From contig DCUH01000016.1 in NCBI GenBank assembly GCA_002327765.1, forward strand, positions 59,628 to 66,345: a DNA stretch of 6,718 bases. Direction: 5' to 3'. This document shows positions 1-5,630 of the stretch, piece after piece. The notes beneath the pieces are model-generated. The model had not been told where the DNA came from. It did no database searches and saw only the letters and a list, made by a program, of their open reading frames with translations. Source of the stretch: a bacterium UBA2219. Lineage in GTDB: Bacteria; Desulfobacterota; Deferrimicrobia; Deferrimicrobiales; Deferrimicrobiaceae. The translations under genes were made by a program, and so were the position numbers. Position 1 is the first letter of the stretch; every line of letters begins with the position of its first letter.

Positions 1-621
1 ACGGCGACCGACGCGCTCGACAAGCTCCACTCCACGGCAGAGAGCCATCACCGCGTCATGGTCGTCGAGACGATGGGGCGCTCCACCGGGTGGATCGCGC
101 TCCACGCCGGAGTGGCCGGGTCGGCGGACGTGATCCTGATCCCCGAGATCCCGTTCGACCTGGACGCGGTCTGCGAGGCGATCCGGGAACGGGACCGGAT
201 GGGGCGCCGCTACTCGATCGTGGTGGTCGCGGAAGGGGCCGCCCCCGCGGGCGGCGCGGTGAGGACCAAAGGGAGGAAGGAGATCGGCCGCGAGGTCCGG
301 CTCGGGGGGATCGCGGAGTGGCTGGGCGGCGAGATCTCCGCCCGCACCGGCAAGGAGACGCGCACCATCGTCCTCGGGCACCTGCAGCGCGGCGGCGGCC
401 CCACCGCCTTCGATCGGCTGATGGCGCTGCGCTTCGGCACGGCGGCCATCAGGGCCCTCGCGGAAGGGGCCTCGGACGTGATGGTGGCGCTCCGGCCGCC
501 GTCGGTCATGGCGGTTCCGCTCTCGGAGGCGGTCGCGGGGAGGCGGACCGTCCCCCTGGACGGGGACACGGTCGCCACGGCGCTGTCGCTCGGGATCTGC
601 CTCGGGACGCCTGCGGTATAA
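1..621 (+). CDS. pfkA: 6-phosphofructokinase, C-terminal part (5' end outside window)
   Basis: This enzyme phosphorylates fructose 6-phosphate to fructose 1,6-bisphosphate in the cytoplasm, the committing step of glycolysis. The window enters the gene in frame, and 206 residues are visible up to TAA at 619-621. Family signatures can be read directly: TATDALDKLHSTAESHHRV at the entry edge, the substrate-contacting MGR at visible residues 25-27 followed by STGWIAL, VAEG at 76-79, and GHLQRGGGPTAFDR at 126-139, which carries substrate-binding His and Arg. MGRxxGWIAL and RGGGPTAFDR, in place of MGRHAG and QRGGSPTAFDR, resemble the group III (actinobacterial/mixed ATP or PPi) branch more than the E. 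coli PfkA type; this is my inference. The residues that separate ATP- from PPi-dependent enzymes lie in the missing N-terminal half, so the phosphoryl donor cannot be told here. The stop codon overlaps a TATAAT hexamer that may serve the next gene. Confidence 0.93.
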   Translation, partial: TATDALDKLHSTAESHHRVMVVETMGRSTGWIALHAGVAGSADVILIPEIPFDLDAVCEAIRERDRMGRRYSIVVVAEGAAPAGGAVRTKGRKEIGREVRLGGIAEWLGGEISARTGKETRTIVLGHLQRGGGPTAFDRLMALRFGTAAIRALAEGASDVMVALRPPSVMAVPLSEAVAGRRTVPLDGDTVATALSLGICLGTPAV

Positions 622-622
622 T
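617..622 (+). promoter_or_regulatory. Candidate -10 box (TATAAT) overlapping the phosphofructokinase stop codon
   Basis: A perfect TATAAT hexamer stands out in very GC-rich surroundings and includes the TAA stop of the upstream gene. It lies 37 bases before the ATG of the small lipoprotein, a sensible distance for a sigma-70 promoter. The region 17 bases upstream (about 594-599, GATCTG) does not resemble TTGACA, and there is no TG extension, so only half of a promoter is visible. It could also be a chance match created by the Val-stop codons. Confidence 0.4.
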
Positions 623-659
623 GCGCCATGCTTCAAAGAACCCGCTTGCGGAGGTCGTC

Positions 660-791
660 ATGAACCGTTGGAAAGGACTTCTCTTCCTGCTGGCGTTTGC
701 CTTCCTCCTGGGATCCTGCGCCACCTTCGAGGACGCTAAGGGTTCCATGAAGAAATCCTTCCCGGGCAGGACGGACAACACGGCGAAGTGA
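660..791 (+). CDS. Small lipoprotein, 43 residues (entericidin-sized)
   Basis: The product is 43 residues: a short basic start (MNRWKG), a hydrophobic stretch at residues 7-17, and a lipobox LGSC ending at Cys20. It should therefore be exported by Sec, lipidated by Lgt and cleaved by signal peptidase II, leaving a 24-residue mature peptide. Ala follows the lipidated Cys rather than Asp, which by the E. coli Lol rule favours the outer membrane. The mature part is charged and contains KGSMKKSFPGR. The start is set by GGAGG at 650-654, five bases before ATG 660. An in-frame ATG at 621, overlapping the previous stop, would add 13 residues ahead of the signal and lacks a comparable ribosome binding site. 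Size and layout recall entericidin-like lipoproteins, but I see no diagnostic sequence match, so the function is unknown. Confidence 0.72.
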   Translation: MNRWKGLLFLLAFAFLLGSCATFEDAKGSMKKSFPGRTDNTAK

Positions 792-798
792 CCGCGCT

Positions 799-841
799 CG
801 GCCCCGGGGCGGCTCGATGATTCACGCCGCCCCGGGAGCCG
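799..841 (+). terminator. Strong GC hairpin after the lipoprotein gene, terminator-like but without a T run
   Basis: The arms CCCGGGGCGGC (803-813) and GCCGCCCCGGG (826-836) pair perfectly over 11 bp around a 12-base loop. Allowing A837 to bulge, four more pairs extend the stem to 799 and 841. The hairpin begins eight bases after the lipoprotein stop. No T tract follows, and the ribosome binding site of the next gene starts about ten bases later. It may terminate, stabilise the 3' end of the short lipoprotein message, or attenuate read-through into the downstream gene. The structure is seen in the sequence; the role is inferred. Confidence 0.45.
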
Positions 842-860
842 CCCGGACTCGAGGTGACCG

Positions 861-2381
861 ATGTCCACCGCACTCCTTCGCTCCCTGATCGCCGTTTCCG
901 TCGCCTGCCTCCTCCTCGCCTCCCCCGCGATCCCCGCCCCGAAAGGGAACCCGCCCGCCCGCATGGAGAAGTACAAGGCCCCCGACGGCTCGTTCGCCCT
1001 CTTCATGCCGCCGGGGTGGTCCGTGGAATCGAGGGCGATCGGGCGCGGAAGGAGCGTAACCGTGTCCGATCCGGGAGGCGCCGCGTTCGCCGTCATGAAG
1101 ACGCTGAAAATCGAGGACCGGAAGGGGAACACCGCGGCGCTTGCGGCCGACATGATGAAGGAGCTCCGCCCGGCCGCTCCGGACCTTGCCCTCGTATGGG
1201 CGAGGAGCACGGAGGACCGCCGGCGGACCGTCATCGAGATCCGCTACACGGCAGGCCGGAACGTCCCGATGCGGGGACGGTACTATTTCAACGCGCAATA
1301 TCCCGACGCCACAGTGTTCGGCTACGAGGCGCCGGAGAAGGAAATCGAGGCGCTGCGCCCCACCCTGCTCTCGGTGATCTCGAACTACACGGTCCTGGAC
1401 CCGTCGGGCGCCGCGAAGGCCGATCCTCCCCCCGAACCTCCGCGCGGCATCTCCGGCCTTCCCCTGGAGAAACGGACGGCGAAAGACGGCTCCTTCTCCA
1501 TGCTGGTCCCGAAGGGGTGGAAGATGGACGGCGCCAAGGGGCAGCTCCTCTGCGTGCCACCCGGCGACGGGATCGCCGGAGTCATCTTCGCCCCCATCGG
1601 CTTCTGGGGGCCATCGCGGATCCCCAACTTCGACGGCTCCCGCATCCCGGGGGTGATCCATTCCCCTTATCTCCGCCCGGTCGACGCCCTGATCGTCGCG
1701 ATGCGGGCGACGGGATCGAGGAACCACAAGGTCCTCGAGCGCGCTTCCGACCCCGCGAGGGCGAGGGAGGCCTCCGCGTTCCTTTCGCAGGCCATGGAGG
1801 TGGAAACCGCGACGCTTTCCTTCGACAGCAAGTCCGGCGTCCGGTGCCGGGGGCATTACGACGTGATGGCCGCAAGCCCCATGCCGTCCGGCCAGTGGGG
1901 CATCAACGTCACCGGCGTCTGGGCGCCGGAGAAGGATCTGGCCGGGTACCTCCCCTCCCTCGCGAAGATGGCCGGCAGCTACCGGCTCGACGAGCGCTTC
2001 GCGAAGGATTACGTGCGGCGGGGGATGGAGAACGTGTACCGGATGGCCCGGGAGAACTCGGAGAGGATCGCCCGCAACGCGCAGGAGATGCGCGAAAGCT
2101 CGATGGCGGCATACCGGGAGCGCCAGAGGAGCCAGGAATACATCGACTACAAGCGGACCGGCTACATCCGGGGCGAGCAGGAATGGGTGTCCGAGGTGGA
2201 AGGGGGCGCCCTGTACAAGTCCGACCACTGGGGCTTGAGCCGCGAGGGGGAGCGGAAGATCGAGGGGCAGGACTACAACTACTACAACTACAAGGGAAAG
2301 AACCCCCGGTACAACGAAACGATGACCCCGGTCGACAGCTCCCGGGAGGTCTACGAAAGCGTCTACGGCAAGGGCAGGTGA
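861..2381 (+). CDS. Exported protein of unknown function with an internally duplicated domain and Tyr-rich tail
   Basis: The product is 506 residues. Residues 1-26 look like a Sec signal peptide: Arg7, a hydrophobic core, then an AIPA-type cleavage site. I do not recognise a named family. Two copies of one domain can be aligned by eye. Copy one (about 36-180) opens with PDGSFALFMPPGW (41-53) and closes with APEKEIEALRPTLLSVISNY (157-176). Copy two (about 203-378) opens with KDGSFSMLVPKGW (208-220) and closes with APEKDLAGYLPSLAKMAGSY (355-374). The opening DGSF...P.GW and the helix before a final SY/NY recall PsbP/DUF1795-like folds, which is only a suggestion. A proline-rich linker (about 186-195) joins the copies. 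Residues 380-425 are charged and probably helical. Residues 426-506 are rich in Tyr, including YNYYNY at 472-477. The start is supported by GAGGTG (851-856), four bases upstream. A separate transcription unit looks likely. Confidence 0.85.
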   Translation: MSTALLRSLIAVSVACLLLASPAIPAPKGNPPARMEKYKAPDGSFALFMPPGWSVESRAIGRGRSVTVSDPGGAAFAVMKTLKIEDRKGNTAALAADMMKELRPAAPDLALVWARSTEDRRRTVIEIRYTAGRNVPMRGRYYFNAQYPDATVFGYEAPEKEIEALRPTLLSVISNYTVLDPSGAAKADPPPEPPRGISGLPLEKRTAKDGSFSMLVPKGWKMDGAKGQLLCVPPGDGIAGVIFAPIGFWGPSRIPNFDGSRIPGVIHSPYLRPVDALIVAMRATGSRNHKVLERASDPARAREASAFLSQAMEVETATLSFDSKSGVRCRGHYDVMAASPMPSGQWGINVTGVWAPEKDLAGYLPSLAKMAGSYRLDERFAKDYVRRGMENVYRMARENSERIARNAQEMRESSMAAYRERQRSQEYIDYKRTGYIRGEQEWVSEVEGGALYKSDHWGLSREGERKIEGQDYNYYNYKGKNPRYNETMTPVDSSREVYESVYGKGR

Positions 2382-2393
2382 GCCGGCGCCGTT

Positions 2394-2404
2394 TATGATA
2401 TATT
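2394..2404 (+). promoter_or_regulatory. Candidate AT-rich -10 region upstream of the dehydrogenase-aminotransferase pair
   Basis: The 63-base gap after the previous stop holds an isolated AT-rich patch with two overlapping -10-like hexamers, TATGAT (2394-2399) and TATATT (2399-2404). They sit 41-51 bases before the ATG at 2445. No good TTGACA-like hexamer lies at the expected distance (about 2371-2381). The patch is conspicuous in this GC-rich DNA and would provide a start point for the two-gene unit, but the assignment rests on the -10 match alone. Confidence 0.38.
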
Positions 2405-2444
2405 CCCGTCCGGTGCAGCTTCCGGAAGGGGGTGGCCTTCGGCG

Positions 2445-3389
2445 ATGGGGAAGATCCGGGCGGCGGTCGTCGGGGTGGGTTACCTCGGCAAATTCCACGC
2501 GGAGAAGTACGCGCAGATTCCCGAGGCGGAGCTCGTCGCGGTGGTCGACACCGACCGCGAAAAGCGCGAGGAGCTGGCGCAAAGGCTCGGGACCGAAGCC
2601 GTCGCCGACCACCGGGAGATCCTCGACCGGGTCGACGCGGTCAGCATCGCGGTGCCCACCCGCTACCACCACGCGGTCGCGAGGGACTTCCTCGAACGGG
2701 GGATCCACGTCCTTCTGGAAAAGCCGATCACCACGACGCTCGCCGAGGCCGACGACCTGATCCGGATCGCCTCCGCGAAGAAGCTCGTGTTCCAGGTCGG
2801 TCACCTGGAGCGGTTCAACCCGGCGGTGCTGGCGCTCGACGCCGTCCTCAACGGCCCCCGCTTCGTGGAGTCCATCCGGATCGCCCCGTTCAAGCCGCGG
2901 GGGACCGACGTCAACGTCGTTCTGGACCTGATGATCCACGACATCGACATCATCCGGACCATCGTGGGCTCGGACGTCAGGGAGATCCGCGCGGTCGGCG
3001 CCCCGGTCTTCACGGGCGAAGAGGACATCGCCAACGCCCGGATCGAGTTCGGGAACGGATGCGTCGCCAACGTCACGGCGAGCCGCGTCAGCTTCAAAAG
3101 CGAGCGGAAGATGCGGATCTTCCAGGCCGACGCCTACATCATCGTGGACTTCCAGAACCGCAAGCTGGTCGTCGTGCGCCGGGGCGAAGGGGAAGCGATG
3201 CCCGGCGTGCCCAACGTCCGGGTCGACGAGCAGGGCTTCGAGGCGAGCGACGCGCTGCTGGAGGAGATCCGGTCCTTCGTCCGCTCCGTTGCCGCGGGCT
3301 CCCCTCCGAAGGTCCCGGCGGAGGACGGGCGGGCGGCGCTGGAGATAGCGCTGCGGATCAATCAACAATTCAAGAGGGTGCCATCATGA
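2445..3389 (+). CDS. Gfo/Idh/MocA-family NAD(P)-dependent sugar-nucleotide dehydrogenase (GnnA/WlbA-like)
   Basis: This 314-residue cytoplasmic oxidoreductase has normal family length. An N-terminal Rossmann domain is marked by GVGYLG at 10-15 and the acidic strand end VVDTD at 33-37. The family EKP motif is at 92-94, where Lys93 is the expected catalytic residue. GHLERFNPAV (119-128) and DLMIHDIDII (161-170), with His165, begin the substrate-binding C-terminal domain. These variants match, from memory, the subgroup often found beside lpx genes in Gram-negative bacteria. The likely reaction is oxidation of a sugar C3 hydroxyl to a ketone, which the downstream aminotransferase then aminates. 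The best-known comparable enzymes are GnnA (UDP-GlcNAc, for lipid A) and WlbA/WbpB (UDP-GlcNAc uronic acid). The family call is firm; the substrate is inferred from the partner. The GGAAGGGGG at 2424-2432 is a rather distant ribosome site. The TGA stop overlaps the next start. Confidence 0.88.
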   Translation: MGKIRAAVVGVGYLGKFHAEKYAQIPEAELVAVVDTDREKREELAQRLGTEAVADHREILDRVDAVSIAVPTRYHHAVARDFLERGIHVLLEKPITTTLAEADDLIRIASAKKLVFQVGHLERFNPAVLALDAVLNGPRFVESIRIAPFKPRGTDVNVVLDLMIHDIDIIRTIVGSDVREIRAVGAPVFTGEEDIANARIEFGNGCVANVTASRVSFKSERKMRIFQADAYIIVDFQNRKLVVVRRGEGEAMPGVPNVRVDEQGFEASDALLEEIRSFVRSVAAGSPPKVPAEDGRAALEIALRINQQFKRVPS

Positions 3390-4480
3390 TCCCCATGGTC
3401 GATCTGAAGGGCCAGTTCAACAACCTCCGGGAGGAGATCACGGCAGGCCTTCTCGACGCGCTCGAGAAGACCCAGTTCATCCTCGGCCCCAACGTGGAGG
3501 CGTTCGAGCGCGAGGCGGCGGAATGCCTCGGGGCGAAGCACGCCGTCTCCGTGGCTTCCGGGACGGACGCGCTGCACCTCGCCCTCCTCGCGGCGGGCAT
3601 CGGCGCCGGGGACGAGGTTATCACGACCCCGTTCACCTTCATCGCCACCGCGGAGGCGATCCGCTACGTGGGCGCGACGCCGGTCTTCGTGGACATCGAC
3701 CCGAAGACCTTCAATATCGACCCGGCGAAGATCGGGGCGGCCGTGACGTCGAAGACCCGCGCCGTCCTTCCGGTCCACCTCTTCGGCCAGCCCGCGGACA
3801 TGGAGGCGATCGGGGCCGTCTGCCGGAAACACGGGCTCGCCGTCGTCGAGGACTGCGCCCAGTCGTTCGGCGCGGACACGGGCGGCAGGATGACCGGGAC
3901 AATCGGGCTGCTGGGCGCCTTCAGCTTCTTCCCGAGCAAGAACCTCGGCTGCTACGGCGACGGGGGGATGGTGACCACCGACTCCGCCGAGCTCGCGGAG
4001 CGGGTGCGGGTCCTGCGCAACCACGGCAGCAAGGTGCGGTACCACCATTCCGTCATCGGGTTCAACAGCCGCCTCGACGAGCTCCAGGCGGTCATCCTGC
4101 GGGTGAAGCTGAAAAGGATCGGCTCCTTCAACGAGGGGCGGCGCCGCGTCGCCCGGCTCTACCGGGAGCGCTTCGCCGGGACCGCCGTGGTCCCGCCGTT
4201 CGAGGACGGCAAGGGGACCCACGTCTACCACCAGTACACGGTCCTCGCCGACCGCCGGGACGCGATCATGAAGGCGCTATCCGACCGCGGCATCGCGTCG
4301 GCCGTCTACTACCCCATCCCGCTGCACCGGCAGGAGGTCTTCGCGGCGGAATACCGGGGGCTCTCCCTCCCCGTTTCCGAAGAGACCGCAGCCCGCTGCA
4401 TGTCGCTGCCGGTCTTCCCGGAGATGACGGAAGCCCAGGTGCGCGAGGTTGCGGACGCCGTCCTGGCCGCCGCGGGGTAG
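3386..4480 (+). CDS. DegT/DnrJ/EryC1-family PLP sugar aminotransferase (GnnB/WlbE-like)
   Basis: This 364-residue fold-type I aminotransferase transfers an amino group, usually from glutamate, to a keto-sugar nucleotide. Visible family marks are MVDLKGQF at 4-11, ILGPNVEAFE at 32-41, ASGTDALHLAL at 57-67 (cofactor phosphate contacts), VEDCAQSFGA at 154-163 with Asp156 expected to bind the pyridine nitrogen, and FFPSKNLGCYGDGG at 181-194 with Lys185 as the PLP-binding lysine. NSRLDELQAVIL (227-238) and YYPIPLH (308-314) complete the pattern. The catalytic residues all appear intact. The start at ATG 3386 overlaps the upstream TGA (ATGA) and follows GAGGG at 3374-3378, so translation is probably coupled to the dehydrogenase. 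Together they make an oxidise-then-transaminate pair. GnnB and WlbE/WbpE are the closest functional models. The exact sugar, and whether the product goes to lipid A, O-antigen or another glycan, is not shown. Confidence 0.9.
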   Translation: MIPMVDLKGQFNNLREEITAGLLDALEKTQFILGPNVEAFEREAAECLGAKHAVSVASGTDALHLALLAAGIGAGDEVITTPFTFIATAEAIRYVGATPVFVDIDPKTFNIDPAKIGAAVTSKTRAVLPVHLFGQPADMEAIGAVCRKHGLAVVEDCAQSFGADTGGRMTGTIGLLGAFSFFPSKNLGCYGDGGMVTTDSAELAERVRVLRNHGSKVRYHHSVIGFNSRLDELQAVILRVKLKRIGSFNEGRRRVARLYRERFAGTAVVPPFEDGKGTHVYHQYTVLADRRDAIMKALSDRGIASAVYYPIPLHRQEVFAAEYRGLSLPVSEETAARCMSLPVFPEMTEAQVREVADAVLAAAG

Positions 4481-4495
4481 GAAACCCGATCCGGG

Positions 4496-4512
4496 GACGG
4501 GGTCAACCCGTC
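4496..4512. terminator. Short hairpin between the convergent aminotransferase and msrA genes
   Basis: GACGGG (4496-4501) and CCCGTC (4507-4512) form a 6-bp stem around a 5-base loop in the 22-base convergent gap, running into the msrA stop region. A hairpin here could end transcription from both sides. It is short, has no T run on either strand and overlaps msrA's last codons, so it is only a candidate. Confidence 0.25.
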
Positions 4513-5339
4513 GGGCAGGACTCTCCCCGCGCGGCCGGCGCGCGTTTCCCGCCGGAACAGACGATGTCGTCCAGCAGCCTCCGCCCCGCGGGGGATAATC
4601 CGAACCCGCCGATCTCCTTCCGGAGCGCCTCGCAGGAGCCATGGCCGCCCGCATACCCGTTCGCGCGGGTGACTGCCGTGGAGGCCATGAAATCCCGGTA
4701 ATCCGGGTAGACGGCCTGGTACTCCCTCAGGAGCCGGCTCTTCCCCCGCAAGGCGAATTTCTGGTGGTGCGCCTCGGCGGGATGGAAACGGTATCCCGCA
4801 AGGATCTCGGTGAAGATCCTCCCCTTCCTTCCCGCGGCCTCCCGTTCCTTCGACCGGGCCGCCGCCTTCGCCTGCGCCTCGGTCCGCGGGAAGATCGCGG
4901 AGAGGTACTGCCGCTTCCACGGGATGGCGCCCGGGTCGTGGCCGGCCCAGAAGACGTCGAGCAGCGATTCGTAGGAGACGACCGCGGGGTCGAATTCCAC
5001 TTCGACCGACTCGATGTGATCGCCGCGCCCGCCGTACGACGGGTTCCATGGCGTGTTCCCCGAATAGCCGACCCGCGTGCGCAGGACGCCGGGAACGCTC
5101 CCGAACCGGGAATCCGGCCCCCAGAAGCAGCCCATGGCGAAGGCGGCCGTTTCCGTTTCGCCGTGACCCGCCCGGTCGATCCCCGGCTTTCCGGCCGGCG
5201 CGTTCGACGCCCCGTCCCTCCCTTTCCCCGTCCCGTCGGCGCGGGAGAGGAAAAGATGCGGGGAACCGATCCCCGCCGCGACCCCCGCCGCCAGGATCGC
5301 GGCCCCGAACCACCCTCCATGCCTCCTGATCCACGTCAT
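4503..5339 (-). CDS. msrA: Peptide methionine sulfoxide reductase A, divergent, with N-terminal export or anchor segment
   Basis: MsrA reduces methionine (S)-sulfoxide in proteins. The product is 278 residues, longer than the usual ~210. Residues 1-6 are basic, and 10-30 form a hydrophobic, Ala/Gly-rich segment that looks like a signal peptide or membrane anchor. A low-complexity linker follows to about 62. The catalytic domain shows GCFWG at 70-74 (nucleophile Cys71, Trp73), VGYSG at 90-94 (Tyr92), DHIESVEVEFDP at 107-118 (Glu110 equals the conserved active-site Glu) and HDPGAIPWKRQYLSAIF at 134-150. The canonical QGxDxGTQYRS stretch is shortened to WKRQYLS, so the usual active-site Asp is absent. 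NGYAGGHGS (227-235) is followed by Cys236, Cys261 and Cys275 as possible resolving cysteines. ATG 5339 has GAGG 9 bases upstream. An MsrA in the envelope would repair oxidised periplasmic proteins. Location is inferred; the family is firm. Confidence 0.88.
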   Translation of the reverse strand: MTWIRRHGGWFGAAILAAGVAAGIGSPHLFLSRADGTGKGRDGASNAPAGKPGIDRAGHGETETAAFAMGCFWGPDSRFGSVPGVLRTRVGYSGNTPWNPSYGGRGDHIESVEVEFDPAVVSYESLLDVFWAGHDPGAIPWKRQYLSAIFPRTEAQAKAAARSKEREAAGRKGRIFTEILAGYRFHPAEAHHQKFALRGKSRLLREYQAVYPDYRDFMASTAVTRANGYAGGHGSCEALRKEIGGFGLSPAGRRLLDDIVCSGGKRAPAARGESCPTG

Positions 5340-5444
5340 CGGCTCCGTCCTCGCCACGAACCCCTTTCCGTATTGGATTCCGAAGCCTGGCCGCCTGTTT
5401 CGCGGCGGTGCCGGGGGACGCGGGTTGATTTCCTCCGCGCGGCG

Positions 5445-5473
5445 CTTATACTTACACCGGATGCCCGTCGGAA
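5445..5473 (-). promoter_or_regulatory. Candidate sigma-70 promoter for msrA
   Basis: On the minus strand, TATAAG (5450 down to 5445) matches the -10 consensus at five of six positions. It is preceded, after 17 bases, by TTCCGA (5473 down to 5468), a weak three-of-six -35 match. The predicted transcript would have a leader of about 100 bases before ATG 5339. The AT-rich patch is unusual for the region, but the -35 box is poor. Confidence 0.38.
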
Positions 5474-5561
5474 AGGCCGCGGCGCGCGGTCCGGGAGTGC
5501 ATGACGAACGCATGGCCCGGTTTCCACTTCCCTTCTTGTGCGTTCCCTCCGACGGATGTCC

Positions 5562-5584
5562 CGCTTGCGATCCGCGGACAAGCG
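5562..5584. repeat. Inverted repeat with palindromic centre upstream of the ligase
   Basis: CGCTTG (5562-5567) and CAAGCG (5579-5584) are perfect inverted copies. Between them lies the 8-base palindrome TCCGCGGA (5571-5578). The element is 47 bases upstream of the ligase ATG, where an operator or a leader hairpin could act. The arms are short, and in DNA this rich in G and C such symmetry can arise by chance. Confidence 0.3.
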
Positions 5585-5630
5585 ATGACCGGTCGCGAGC
5601 GTTCTTCCTTCGACCTTGGGGGCGGGAAAC

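Larger units (their letters stand above)
5340..5630. other. Divergent intergenic region between msrA and the acyl-CoA ligase
   Basis: These 291 bases separate two genes transcribed away from each other and should hold both promoters. On the msrA side I see one promoter candidate (5445-5473) and a small hairpin, GCCGCC (5390-5395) with GGCGGT (5404-5409, last pair G-U), that would lie in the msrA leader. On the ligase side there is an inverted repeat at 5562-5584 but no convincing -35/-10 pair. Short open frames cross this stretch on both strands but lack family features and ribosome sites. I see no RNA gene. Confidence 0.6.

Noticed and set aside
90..659. Longer version of the lipoprotein frame reaching back into the kinase gene
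   Set aside because: The extra residues are Arg/Gly-rich shadow sequence. The signal peptide and ribosome site place the start at 660.
822..3368. Minus-strand open frame of 848 codons opposite the exported protein and the dehydrogenase
   Set aside because: Its translation is biased to Arg, Pro, Asp, Gly and Val without any family motif, and it lies opposite two well-supported genes. It is a codon-bias shadow of GC-rich DNA.
2432..3385. Plus-strand extension upstream of the aminotransferase in its own frame
   Set aside because: This stretch translates to low-complexity Arg/Gly/Pro-rich sequence and lies wholly over the dehydrogenase gene. The family's N-terminus (MIPMVDLKGQ) starts at 3386.
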